A stretch of 64,000 bases of DNA from Nonomuraea guangzhouensis (GTDB lineage: Bacteria; Actinomycetota; Actinomycetes; Streptosporangiales; Streptosporangiaceae), in the NCBI RefSeq assembly GCF_019396345.1, contig NZ_JAHKRM010000040.1, positions 56,086-120,085 on the forward strand, written 5' to 3'. Numbering within the stretch: the first letter of the stretch is position 1; the number at the start of each line of letters is the position of its first letter. Shown piece by piece: positions 49,971-59,037 of this stretch. Position numbers and translations under genes: made by a program. The notes under the pieces were generated by a model. The model was not told where the DNA came from, did not search any database, and saw nothing but the letters and a program-made list of their open reading frames with translations.

Positions 49971-51209
49971 TCACTCGACGACCGTGGCCGCGCTGCGGCG
50001 CGGCCCCGCGTAACGCGCGAGGAAGGCGACCAGGACGCTCACCCGGTTGCGCCCGCCCAGCAGGTACGTCACGTGCAGCCCGATCCAGGCCAGCCAGGCG
50101 GGCAGGCCGTGCATGGTCAGGCCGTTGGCCAGCTGCAGCACCGCCTGGCCCCGGCCGACGGTGGCCATGATGCCGGGATCGCGGTAGGAGAAGGGCGCCG
50201 CGGGACGGCCATGGGCGAGTGCCAGGATCTGCTCGCCCACGTGCTTGCCCATCTGGATGGCGGGCTGGGCGAGCTGCGGCAGCGGGTCGGGCGGCCCGGC
50301 CAGGTCGCCGGCGACGAAGATCTCGGGGTGCGCTTCGACGTTCAGCGCCGGGGTGACCGTGATGCGGCCGCCCTTGCCCTGCGGCAGGCCCAGGCTCGAC
50401 ACCTCCTCGGGCGCGGCGACGCCGAGCGCCCATACGGTCACGTCGCTCGGCAGCCGGGTGCCGTCGCTCAGCACGACCGCGTCGGCCTCGACCGAGGCCA
50501 GCGTGCTGCCCAGCCGCAGGCGCACGCCGCGCTTGCGCAGCGCCTTCGCGGCCGCGTCCCGCAGCCGGGGCTTGTACGGCGCGAGCACGTAGTCGAACCG
50601 CTCGACCAGGGTGACACTCGTCTGCTTGGGGCTGATCTCCGGATAGGTCACCGGGAGCGTCCGGCGGCGCAGCTCGGCCATCGTGCCCGCCATCTCCACC
50701 CCGGTGGCGCCGGCGCCGACCACCACGGCGTGCGCGCTCTCCCGCTTGCCCGCCGCGACCTCCTCCAGGAGTTGCTGCAGGCGCCTGCGCAGCACGATGG
50801 CGTCGTGCACCGAATAGATGGGGTAGCTGTGGTCCCGCGCGCCCTCGATGCCGTACCAGTTGGTGGTCACGCCGGTGGTGAGCACGAGGTAGTCGTAGTC
50901 GAGCGAGGTGCCGTCGTCCAGGTCCACGCGCCGCTCGGCCGGGTGCACCTTGGTCAGCGCGGCCTTGCGGGCGCGCGCCGTCGGATACTTGGCGGCGTAG
51001 GCCCGCGTCGGGTACGACACGTCGCCCGGGCCGAGCCCGGCCGTCGCCACCTGGTAGAGCAGCGGCTGGAAGGTGGTGTACGGGCGGCGGTCGACGAGCG
51101 TGACGCGCGCGCCGCCACGGGCCAGCTCCCGCGTTGCGTTCAGCCCGGCGAAGCCGGCGCCCACGACCACGACGTGCGGCGGCCTGCCGGACCGCGGTTC
51201 CTGGACCAT
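49971..51209 (-). CDS. ndh: Type II NADH dehydrogenase (NDH-2)
   Basis: A 412-residue single-subunit flavoprotein. FAD site VVVVGAGFAGLNATREL and NAD site AVVVGAGATGVEMAGTMAEL are both present, with the second FAD block EIFVAGDLAG and the quinone-side AQPAIQMGKHVGEQI. The C-terminal amphipathic helices (LAWIGLHVTYLLGGRNR) mediate membrane binding. It passes electrons from NADH to menaquinone without proton pumping. ATG 51209 gives the FAD motif near the N-terminus; ATG 51248 is a longer alternative. Confidence 0.9.
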   Translation of the reverse strand: MVQEPRSGRPPHVVVVGAGFAGLNATRELARGGARVTLVDRRPYTTFQPLLYQVATAGLGPGDVSYPTRAYAAKYPTARARKAALTKVHPAERRVDLDDGTSLDYDYLVLTTGVTTNWYGIEGARDHSYPIYSVHDAIVLRRRLQQLLEEVAAGKRESAHAVVVGAGATGVEMAGTMAELRRRTLPVTYPEISPKQTSVTLVERFDYVLAPYKPRLRDAAAKALRKRGVRLRLGSTLASVEADAVVLSDGTRLPSDVTVWALGVAAPEEVSSLGLPQGKGGRITVTPALNVEAHPEIFVAGDLAGPPDPLPQLAQPAIQMGKHVGEQILALAHGRPAAPFSYRDPGIMATVGRGQAVLQLANGLTMHGLPAWLAWIGLHVTYLLGGRNRVSVLVAFLARYAGPRRSAATVVE

Positions 51210-51291
51210 CAAGAGGTGCCCTCTCGTGCGAATGCTGTCTCGGTGCATATGGCACGAAAGGCAACTCTTAAACCACTCGCCAGGTCTGTGG

Positions 51292-52404
51292 TCAGGAGGC
51301 GCCGAGTTCGATGGTCTCGGCGACCTCGGCGTGCCGCTCGGACTCCTCCTCGGCGAAGCGCGCCTCGTCGAGCTTGTCGGCGATGTCCTCGTCCTGCTTC
51401 ATCAGCGCGTCGAGCGACTGGCCCGCCATGTCCAGCACGCCCATGTCCGCGTACGCCTGCTGCAGGCGCGGGCTCCACAGCCCGATGTCCTTCACGCACG
51501 GCACGATCCGGCTGAACAGCAGCGACCGGAACAGCCGCAGATACTCCGAGTGCTCCGTGGCCACCTCCGCCTCTTCGACCTCCGCCTTCGACAGGCCCAG
51601 GTTCTCCCACGTCTCCCGGCCCCTGAGCCGGTCGCGCATCAGGTAGCAGCCCTCGATGACGAAGTCCTCGCGCTCGCGCCGCTCGGCCTCGGTCAGGCTG
51701 CCGTAGTAGTCGCGCAGCGCCATCCGCCCGAACGCCACGTGCCGGGCCTCGTCCTGCATGACGTACGCGAGGATCTGCTTGGGCAGCGGCTTGGTGGTGA
51801 TGTCGCGCATCACGCCGAACGCCGCCAGTGCTAAGCCCTCGATCAGCACCTGCATCCCCAGGTACGGCATGTCCCAGCGCGAGTCGCTGAGCGTCGAGTC
51901 GAGCAGCGCCTTGAGATGCTCGTTGATGGGGTAGGCCAGGCCCACCTTCTCCTGCAGGAACCGGGCATAGGTCTCGGCGTGCCGGGCCTCGTCCATGGTC
52001 TGGGTGGCGGCGTAGAACTTGGAGTCGAGGTCCGGGACCGACTCCACGATCTTGGCCGAGCAGATCATCGCGCCCTGCTCACCGTGCAGGAACTGGGAGA
52101 ACTGCCACGCCGCGCCGTGCAGGCGGACGTCCTGACGCTGCTTCTCGTCCATCCGGTGCCACAGCGGCGTGTCGTAGATGGCGATCGTCTGGTCCGGGAT
52201 GCCCAGGACGTTGTACGGGTCGACCTCCAGGTCCCAGTCGATGCGCTTGGTGGAGTCCCACTGCTTGTCCTTGCCCTTCTGGTACAAGGCGAGCATGCGA
52301 TCTCTGCCGTCGTCGTACTCCCACGTGAACCTGCTGGCTCCGGACATCTCCACGTCCCAGGTGGAGAGCTCGGCAGGGATGGTGTAGAGGCGGTGAGTCG
52401 ACAT
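51292..52404 (-). CDS. Di-iron ferritin-like oxidase/oxygenase
   Basis: A 370-residue all-helical protein with both halves of a di-iron site: Glu109, the DEARH motif at 138-142, Glu189, and the DEARH motif at 218-222. This is the pattern of R2-like and AurF-like di-iron proteins. No radical-site Tyr can be assigned by eye, so a small-molecule oxygenase or desaturase is as likely as a reductase subunit. ATG 52404 has GGAGGA 5 bases upstream. Divergent from a TetR gene with two identical operators between, which predicts induction by a ligand. Confidence 0.85.
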   Translation of the reverse strand: MSTHRLYTIPAELSTWDVEMSGASRFTWEYDDGRDRMLALYQKGKDKQWDSTKRIDWDLEVDPYNVLGIPDQTIAIYDTPLWHRMDEKQRQDVRLHGAAWQFSQFLHGEQGAMICSAKIVESVPDLDSKFYAATQTMDEARHAETYARFLQEKVGLAYPINEHLKALLDSTLSDSRWDMPYLGMQVLIEGLALAAFGVMRDITTKPLPKQILAYVMQDEARHVAFGRMALRDYYGSLTEAERREREDFVIEGCYLMRDRLRGRETWENLGLSKAEVEEAEVATEHSEYLRLFRSLLFSRIVPCVKDIGLWSPRLQQAYADMGVLDMAGQSLDALMKQDEDIADKLDEARFAEEESERHAEVAETIELGAS

Positions 52405-52423
52405 GATTCCTCCGCAGGGGGTT

Positions 52424-52469
52424 ACGTACACCGTACGTCCTGATTGAGGCTTGCACGTACGGCGTACGT
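52424..52469. promoter_or_regulatory. Twin TetR operators ACGTAC-N3-GTACGT
   Basis: Two identical 6-3-6 inverted repeats, ACGTACACCGTACGT (52424-52438) and ACGTACGGCGTACGT (52455-52469), lie 31 bases centre to centre, close to three helical turns. They cover the promoters of the divergent di-iron and TetR genes; TACGGT on the minus strand lies inside the first operator. Confidence 0.75.
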
Positions 52470-52487
52470 CCGTCAATAGAATGAGCT

Positions 52488-53132
52488 ATGCCCACCGAGC
52501 CTCTTTCGCGGACCCGCATCGTCGCCGCGGCGATCGATCTCATCGAGCGCGAGGGGGCCGACGCGGTGTCCATGCGGCGCATCGCGGCCGAGCTCGGCGT
52601 CGGCGTGATGTCGCTCTACAACCACGTGCCGAACAAGGACGCCCTGCTGAACGGTGTCGCCGAGGCGGTGCTCAGCCAGATCGAGTTCACCGACGATCCC
52701 GACGCCCACTGGACCGACCGGGTGCGGATGCAGGCCCGCGCCTTCCGCCAGATCGCGCACGGCCACCCGCGCTCCACGATGCTCGTCGTCAGCCGCCAGC
52801 TCCACTCGAACGCCGGGCTGCTGCCGGTCGAGCGGGCCCTGGCCACGCTGCGCAGCGCCGGGTTCGACGGGGTCGACGCGGTGCGGGTGCTGCGGATGTT
52901 CATCGCCTACATCGTGGGCTCGCTGCTGCGCGAGGTCGGGGTGACGCCCACGTTCGCCCCGCTGCACCGGCACATGGTCAACCCGGACGACGTCGATCCG
53001 GCGCTGTTCCCCGAGGTGAGCGGGCTGGCGCCGCTGCTGGCCAGCTGCGACCACGACGCCGAGTTCGACTTCGGCGTCGAGTTGCTGATCCAGGCGATCG
53101 CGGTGCTGCCGAAGAGGGAGGGCACCCGGTGA
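52488..53132 (+). CDS. TetR/AcrR-family transcriptional regulator
   Basis: A 214-residue repressor. The helix-turn-helix (IAAAIDLIEREG-like start, then SMRRIAAELGVGVMSLYNHV) occupies residues 8-50, followed by a TetR_C ligand-binding domain. ATG 52488 lies 5 bases after TAGAAT, so the mRNA is probably leaderless. It sits next to two identical operators and divergent from the di-iron gene. Self-repression and control of that gene are inferred. Confidence 0.92.
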   Translation: MPTEPLSRTRIVAAAIDLIEREGADAVSMRRIAAELGVGVMSLYNHVPNKDALLNGVAEAVLSQIEFTDDPDAHWTDRVRMQARAFRQIAHGHPRSTMLVVSRQLHSNAGLLPVERALATLRSAGFDGVDAVRVLRMFIAYIVGSLLREVGVTPTFAPLHRHMVNPDDVDPALFPEVSGLAPLLASCDHDAEFDFGVELLIQAIAVLPKREGTR

Positions 53133-53152
53133 TCCCGGATGCCCTCGTCTCT

Positions 53153-53674
53153 CTAGTACCAGTTGTGTGACCGGAAGTGGCCCCAGGCGCCGCACGGCCT
53201 GCCGTATCTCCCCTTGATGTAGGTCAGGCCCCAGCGGATCTGTGTCTCGGGGTTGGACTTCCAGTCCGGGCCTGCCCCTCGCATCTTCCCTCCCGGGAGT
53301 GCCTGGGGGATGCCGTAGGCGCCTGAAGAGCTGTTATATGCGCGATGGTTCCAGTTGCTCTCTCTGGTCCAGAGATTGTCCAGGCACTGGAACTCCTGGT
53401 AGGACCAGGCCCGCTGGACGACCTGGTCCAGGGCGATGCCCTTGTTCCTGGTCTTGCTCGGCACAGCCTTGATCTTCGGCTTGGCGGCGGTGGTCCAGGT
53501 CCTGGTCCTGATCACGGGGGCGTGCCACGAGCCCTCGTATATCCGCGGTTTCGCGGTCCGCAGTTCGAATATCCGCGGTTCTGATGCGGCTCCGGCGAGC
53601 GTCGAAGGCCCGGTGACGGTCGTGAGCACGGTCAAGGTGATGAACGTGTAGCGCAGGGCGCGGGTGCTGTCCAT
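53153..53674 (-). CDS. Secreted transglycosylase-like protein, copy 1
   Basis: A 173-residue exported protein. A signal sequence (RYTFITLTVLTTVTG) ends near residue 30; a basic linker follows. The C-terminal ~80 residues form a mini lysozyme-like domain: CLDNLWTRESNWNHRAYN with the probable catalytic Glu, SSGAYGIPQALPG, WGLTYIKGRYG, and two Cys placed to form a disulfide. It should cleave peptidoglycan outside the membrane. A paralogue lies 337 bases upstream on the same strand. The start is ATG 53674; no good Shine-Dalgarno is visible. Confidence 0.85.
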   Translation of the reverse strand: MDSTRALRYTFITLTVLTTVTGPSTLAGAASEPRIFELRTAKPRIYEGSWHAPVIRTRTWTTAAKPKIKAVPSKTRNKGIALDQVVQRAWSYQEFQCLDNLWTRESNWNHRAYNSSSGAYGIPQALPGGKMRGAGPDWKSNPETQIRWGLTYIKGRYGRPCGAWGHFRSHNWY

Positions 53675-54011
53675 GTCGATCCTAGCTGTCGGGTCGCGTG
53701 CGGACGGGCGCTCTCGCTTCCCCGGCGCCCTGCCGGTCCGCGTCCGTGGCTCGGACGCGGAGGGTCCGCGCGGCCCCCCGGGCTTCCGTTGACGCCCGAT
53801 AGTGCTGGGCGGCCCGGAGGGCTCCACGACGTTTCCTCTAGCCGGTTTTTATTACCGACGGTCACCGTTCATCACTCTCAGTGATTGGCTTTGGGGAGAC
53901 GTTGGCGCGGTTGCTGGGGATATTTAGCGTTCTCGCAGGACCGCCATGGTGTGGCCCGTTCGCGGGTTGACCGTGCCTTTCGCGAAAACGGGGGCGGGTC
54001 CGGGGTTTGGA
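53675..54011 (-). promoter_or_regulatory. 337-base gap with clustered inverted repeats upstream of copy 1
   Basis: No gene is supported here. ACGGTCACCGT (53858-53868) and ATCACTCTCAGTGAT (53871-53885) are adjacent inverted repeats in an AT-richer stretch (TTTTTATTACC at about 53846-53856), a likely promoter/operator or a terminator for copy 2. The 150 bases nearest the ATG are very GC-rich with several hairpins. Confidence 0.4.
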
Positions 54012-54419
54012 TCAGTACCAGTGGTGGGAGCGGAAATGCGCCCACGCGCGGCACGGGGAGCCGTAGCGCTGCTTGATGTAGCCGAGGCCCCACGCGATCT
54101 GCGTGCGCGGGTTGGTGCGCCAGTCGCGGCCCTTGGTGGACATCTTGTGGCCGGGCAGCGCCTGCGGGATGCCGTAGGCGCCCGAGCCGTTGCCGGCCCG
54201 GTGGTTCCAGCCGCTCTCCCTCGACCAGAGCCGCTCCAGGCAGCGGAACTGGGCCCTGTTCCAGCCACGCTTGCTGACCATGGGCTTGGCGATCGCCTTG
54301 TTCTTGGCGACCGCGCTCTTGAGTGCCTGGGAGCTCTGCGCCTGTGCGGCCGTCGCGCCGCCTGTCGCCACGAGCGTGGCCGACAGGATCAAGACGCTGG
54401 TACGGCGGAGCATGGGCAT
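54012..54419 (-). CDS. Secreted transglycosylase-like protein, copy 2
   Basis: A 135-residue paralogue of copy 1. The signal peptide (MPMLRRTSVLILSATLVATGGATAAQA, about 27 residues, with AQA cleavage site) is followed by a short linker and the same ~80-residue domain: CLERLWSRESGWNHRAGN, GSGAYGIPQALPG, WGLGYIKQRYG and two Cys. ATG 54419 is preceded by AAGGGA. The two copies differ mainly in linker length, so they may serve different growth stages or wall sites. Confidence 0.87.
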   Translation of the reverse strand: MPMLRRTSVLILSATLVATGGATAAQAQSSQALKSAVAKNKAIAKPMVSKRGWNRAQFRCLERLWSRESGWNHRAGNGSGAYGIPQALPGHKMSTKGRDWRTNPRTQIAWGLGYIKQRYGSPCRAWAHFRSHHWY

Positions 54420-54606
54420 GCGGATTCCCTTTCGATGGGTTCGGGGGACCGCGCCACCCTGCCCTACTCGCCCGATTTACCGCGAATTGACCATGAAAAG
54501 GTAGATCGTTGGTAAAGATCACGATTTATGGTTGTTCAGGGGAAATGTCCGGAAAATGTGGACTGCATCACAAACTGTGGGCGGAGGCGTTCTGTAGGGT
54601 CGGATC

Positions 54607-55092
54607 ATGAGTCTTCGTGACATCCCGGTCCGCACCCTCGCGGACGCCCCGACCACGCTCGCCGAACTCGTCGGCGACAAGGCCCTGCTCATCGTGAACG
54701 TGGCCTCCAAGTGCGGCCTCACCCCGCAGTACACCGGTCTCGTCGAGCTCCAGCGGCAGTACGGCGAGCGCGGGTTCAGCGTGGTCGGCGTGCCGTGCAA
54801 CCAGTTCATGGGTCAGGAGCCCGGCTCGGCCGAGGAGATCCAGGAGTTCTGCGCCACCACGTACGGTGTCGACTTCCCGCTGCTGGAGAAGGCCGAGGTG
54901 AACGGTCCCAGCCGGCATGCCCTCTACGGCGAGCTCGTCGAGACGCCCGACGCCGACGGCGCGAGTGGGGACATCCAGTGGAACTTCGAGAAGTTCCTCG
55001 TCGACCGTGACGGCGCCGTGGTCGCCCGTTTCCGCCCCGGCACCACGCCGGACGACCCGGCCGTCGTCGGCGCGATCGAGAAGCTCGTCTAG
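54607..55092 (+). CDS. Glutathione peroxidase-family thiol peroxidase
   Basis: A 161-residue enzyme with a thioredoxin fold. Peroxidatic Cys36 is in NVASKCGLTP, Gln70 in PCNQFMGQEPG and Trp in QWNFEKFLVDRDG, the Cys-Gln-Trp triad. A Cys in place of selenocysteine, and Cys64 and Cys81-like residues, imply a thioredoxin-dependent cycle, since actinomycetes lack glutathione. ATG 54607 follows TAGGGT by 6 bases, a leaderless layout. It appears monocistronic. Confidence 0.92.
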   Translation: MSLRDIPVRTLADAPTTLAELVGDKALLIVNVASKCGLTPQYTGLVELQRQYGERGFSVVGVPCNQFMGQEPGSAEEIQEFCATTYGVDFPLLEKAEVNGPSRHALYGELVETPDADGASGDIQWNFEKFLVDRDGAVVARFRPGTTPDDPAVVGAIEKLV

Positions 55093-55164
55093 CGGCACGG
55101 TCCTGTATTTCGCACGTCACCACGACTGACCCAGGCTTCCGCACTCCCCGCCGTACTTCGGCTG

Positions 55165-55331
55165 GGGTCCTTCTGGGGAGCCGGAGCGGTCCCGCGCGGG
55201 GTCCTTCCGGGGCGGGAGCGGCGTCCGCGTGGGTCCTTCCGGGGGCGGGGGCGGTGATCGTGCGGGTCCTTCTGGGGAGCCGGAGCGGCGTCCGCGCGGG
55301 TCTTTCCGGGGGTGGAAGCGGCGATCGCTCG
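55165..55331. repeat. Five tandem ~33-base repeats between convergent genes
   Basis: Units start at 55165, 55199, 55231, 55264 and 55298, each opening GGGTCCTTCYGGGG (the last GGGTCTTTCCGGGG) and continuing with GGAGCGGCG-type sequence, 32-34 bases long. Units 1 and 4 are nearly identical. They fill most of the 291-base gap between the glutathione peroxidase and LacI genes and are unlikely to be coding. Confidence 0.75.
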
Positions 55332-55383
55332 TGGTGTCGGTGACGGAGCGGTGCGTGTGGAAGCGGTGCGTGCGGAAGCGCGG

Positions 55384-56472
55384 TTAGTGGCGCGGGCCGC
55401 AGCTGCCGCGGACGATGAGCTCTGTCGGGAGCAGCACGCTGCGGGGTCGTCTGCTGCCCGCCCGCATCACCAGTTCCGCCGCGCGGTAGCCCATGTCGCG
55501 GCCTGGCTGGGCGATCACGGTCAGCGGCGGGGAGCACAGCTCGGCCCACGGCACGTCGTCGTACATCACCAGCGACACGTCGCGCGGCACCCGCAGATCC
55601 AGCTCCCTGGCCGCGAGCACGGCCGCCTCGCCCAGCACGTTGCCTCCGGTCACCACCGCCGTCAGGTCGGGGCGGCTCTGGAACAGCCCGGAGGCGGCGG
55701 CGTAGGCCGAGTCGCGGCTGCCCGTGGCGAACACCACCAGCCCCTCGTCCACCGGCGCGCCCACCGCCTCGCGGAAGGCCGCCACCCGCCTGCCGTGCCC
55801 CGGGCCGCCGAGGAAGGCGATCCGCCGGTGGCCGAGCCCTCTCAGGTAGCGCACCGCCGTACGGATGCCGGCCCGGTCATCCGCCAGCACGGCGGGAACG
55901 TCCAGCGGCCGGGCACGCGGCGCGGGGGGCAGGCCGTCGAGCAGCATGAGGTCGGAGACCGAGGCCGCCCCAGAACCCTCATCGGAGGGAGAGGGGGGCC
56001 GCACGTCGGTGGAGGGGTCGGACGGCAGCCGGTCGGCGAAGACCACCGTCATGCCCGCCTTGATCGCCGGGCCCCAGGTCTCGGCGCCGCCCGACGGGAC
56101 CGCGATCACCCGGTCCACGCCCTGCTCCAGCAGCATGCCGACCAGCTCAGCCTCCTGCTCGGGATCGTCGCCCGTCGAGCCGAGCACCACCGGTTCGCCG
56201 GCCGAGCGCGCGCAGGCCAGCACCCCCTCGGCCAGCTGGCCGTAGAACGTGTCGGTGAGGTCGGGCACGAACAACCCCATGCCGCCGGTGCGGCGCTGGC
56301 GGAGGTTGCGGCCGAGCGCGCTGGGGCGGTAGTCGAGGTGGGCGGCGACGGCCAGCACCCGCTCTCGCGTCTCCGGACTGGCCGAGCCGCCGGACAGGAC
56401 CCGGGACACGGTCGCGACGCCCACACCGGCCGCCTCGGCCACGTCCTTGATGGTCGCCCGCCTCACTTCCAT
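55384..56472 (-). CDS. LacI-family transcriptional regulator
   Basis: A 362-residue repressor. The helix-turn-helix and hinge are ATIKDVAEAAGVGVATVSRV and the RPSALGRNLR stretch; the sugar-binding domain follows (GLFVPDLTDTFYGQLAEGV). A 25-30 residue insert rich in Ser, Pro and Asp (about 155-180) is unusual for the family. A LacI-type operator overlaps its own start codon, implying autoregulation, and a similar site lies in the promoter of the divergent MsiK-like gene, so a carbohydrate-linked signal is likely. Confidence 0.92.
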   Translation of the reverse strand: MEVRRATIKDVAEAAGVGVATVSRVLSGGSASPETRERVLAVAAHLDYRPSALGRNLRQRRTGGMGLFVPDLTDTFYGQLAEGVLACARSAGEPVVLGSTGDDPEQEAELVGMLLEQGVDRVIAVPSGGAETWGPAIKAGMTVVFADRLPSDPSTDVRPPSPSDEGSGAASVSDLMLLDGLPPAPRARPLDVPAVLADDRAGIRTAVRYLRGLGHRRIAFLGGPGHGRRVAAFREAVGAPVDEGLVVFATGSRDSAYAAASGLFQSRPDLTAVVTGGNVLGEAAVLAARELDLRVPRDVSLVMYDDVPWAELCSPPLTVIAQPGRDMGYRAAELVMRAGSRRPRSVLLPTELIVRGSCGPRH

Positions 56473-56486
56473 GGAAACGATTCCAT
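56471..56486. promoter_or_regulatory. LacI operator over the lacI-family start codon
   Basis: ATGGAAACGATTCCAT is a 6-4-6 inverted repeat with the central CG of LacI-family sites. Its left end overlaps the start codon of the regulator gene, a typical autorepression site. Confidence 0.65.
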
Positions 56487-56536
56487 CATGGTTTCCGTCT
56501 CACTGGAAGCCCGTACCACCAACATCGGCTGCTCTC

Positions 56537-56583
56537 TTGACACCCTTGTCCGTTTCGGGTGAGATGCTTGAAAACGTATCCAT
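56537..56583 (+). promoter_or_regulatory. Promoter and second LacI-like site upstream of the MsiK-like gene
   Basis: TTGACA (56537-56542) is a perfect -35, with TGAGAT at a 17-base spacing as a weak -10. TTGAAAACGTATCCAT (56568-56583) then covers the expected transcription start and matches 12 of 16 bases of the operator at 56471. Confidence 0.5.
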
Positions 56584-56642
56584 GCGAGTGGGTACCCCCC
56601 GCACAACATCCGGGCCACCACCCGGGAGCGCGAAGGAATGTC

Positions 56643-57860
<1,218 letters not shown>

Positions 57861-57874
57861 TCTCCACCGAATCC

Positions 57875-57946
57875 CGGTCGTGAGCCCGCTCGCGACCGAC
57901 GGGTGCCTCCCGCATCCAATCTCGGTCGCGAGCCTGCTCGCGACCG
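57875..57946 (+). repeat. Two near-identical hairpins after the MsiK-like gene
   Basis: CGGTCGTGAG/CTCGCGACCG (57875-57898, loop CCCG) and CGGTCGCGAG/CTCGCGACCG (57923-57946, loop CCTG) are spaced 48 bases apart. Their near identity suggests a duplicated stem-loop for mRNA 3'-end protection or attenuation before the main terminator. Confidence 0.55.
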
Positions 57947-57949
57947 CCT

Positions 57950-57986
57950 GGGCCCCCACCGCGACCCCCTCCCGCGGTGGGGGCCC
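57950..57986 (+). terminator. Strong intrinsic terminator of the MsiK-like gene
   Basis: GGGCCCCCACCGCG (57950-57963) pairs perfectly with CGCGGTGGGGGCCC (57973-57986) around a 9-base loop and is followed by the T-rich GATCTCTTTCTCTTCTTCTG. The following bases to 58181 hold no gene that I can support. Confidence 0.85.
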
Positions 57987-58181
57987 GATCTCTTTCTCTT
58001 CTTCTGCTGTCCCGCGAGACGCTTTTCTTTCCTGTACGGCAAGCCCACTGGACGCCAAACGCCGTACCTGGCCGGGCTCTGTCCAGGGAGACGGCCGCTG
58101 AACCGGGTGCGACGTCCCGCCGTTACGGCCCGCGCTTACCCACCCGCGCTGAAGCCTTCAGCCCGCGTCTTCCAACGGCTT

Positions 58182-58931
58182 CTAACGGCCGATTTTCGCT
58201 CCCCTGTTGCCGATGAGCCTGCGGGGGATGAGTCTGCCGACCGCCACGATCGTCTTGTAGCGCACGTCGGGGATCGACACCCACTTGCCCAGGGCCAGGT
58301 CGCGCATGGCCGCGTTGACCACGTTTTCGGCCTTGAGCCAGAGGAAGCCGGGGATCTGCGAGGTGTCCATCGATGCCCGTTCGTGGAATTCCGTGCGCAC
58401 GAAGCCGGGGCACAAGGCCATCACCTTGATCCGCGGACCGGCCACTTCGGACGCGGTCGCTTCGCTGAAGTTGACCACCCACGCCTTGGAGGCGCTGTAG
58501 GTGCCTCGGGTGAAGAAGGCCGCGACGGAGGCCACGTTGATCACCGCGCCCCGATCGCGCTCCCGCATGCCGGGCAGCACGGCCAGCGTCAGCCGGAGCA
58601 CGGCTTCGCAGTGGAGCTTGAGCATGCGCGTCTCGTCCTCGACGGAGACCTCCAGGAAATTCCCCGGGTGGCCGAACCCGGCGTTGTTGACCAGGAGATC
58701 GACCCCGTCGCGCAGCCGCGCTTCGACCCGGGCCAGTCCGTCGTCCGTGGCCAGGTCGGCGGGCAGCGGTTCGACGTTCACGCCGTACCTGAGCTTGAGC
58801 TGACCCGCGACCTCCCTCAGCCGGGCCTCGTCGCGAGCCACCAGAACCAGGCTGAACCCGTCGGCGGCCAGCCGGCGGGCGAAGGCGGCGCCGATGCCGG
58901 CGGTCGCGCCCGTGATCAATGCGGTAGGCAT
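58182..58931 (-). CDS. Short-chain dehydrogenase/reductase
   Basis: A 249-residue classical SDR. The cofactor motif is TGATAGIGAA near the N-terminus, with Arg in VARDEARL favouring NADP(H). NNAGFG, the catalytic Ser in VINVASVAAFF and the YSASK motif (Tyr and Lys) are present. The C-terminal region after KAENVV carries a basic, hydrophobic tail (VAVGRLIPRRLIGNRG) that may touch the membrane. ATG 58931 follows TAAGGT by 6 bases, a leaderless layout. The substrate is unknown. Confidence 0.9.
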   Translation of the reverse strand: MPTALITGATAGIGAAFARRLAADGFSLVLVARDEARLREVAGQLKLRYGVNVEPLPADLATDDGLARVEARLRDGVDLLVNNAGFGHPGNFLEVSVEDETRMLKLHCEAVLRLTLAVLPGMRERDRGAVINVASVAAFFTRGTYSASKAWVVNFSEATASEVAGPRIKVMALCPGFVRTEFHERASMDTSQIPGFLWLKAENVVNAAMRDLALGKWVSIPDVRYKTIVAVGRLIPRRLIGNRGAKIGR

Positions 58932-59037
58932 GCCAGAACCTTAGCCCTTCTCCTGCCCACCGCCTGGCCGGGCCATATTGCCGCGGGCGACATTCTCGAG
59001 TGAACTGAAGCCATAGTCGAGATCGCGAGGAGCAGCG

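Noticed and set aside
53675..53700. Match to the 3' end of the c-di-AMP (ydaO) riboswitch, CCCGACAGCTAG on the minus strand before a cell-wall hydrolase gene
   Set aside because: Gene context fits known riboswitch targets, but the other conserved blocks were not found in the preceding bases and the ATG follows within 10 bases, leaving no room for the closing stem. A covariance-model search of 53675-53900 would settle it.
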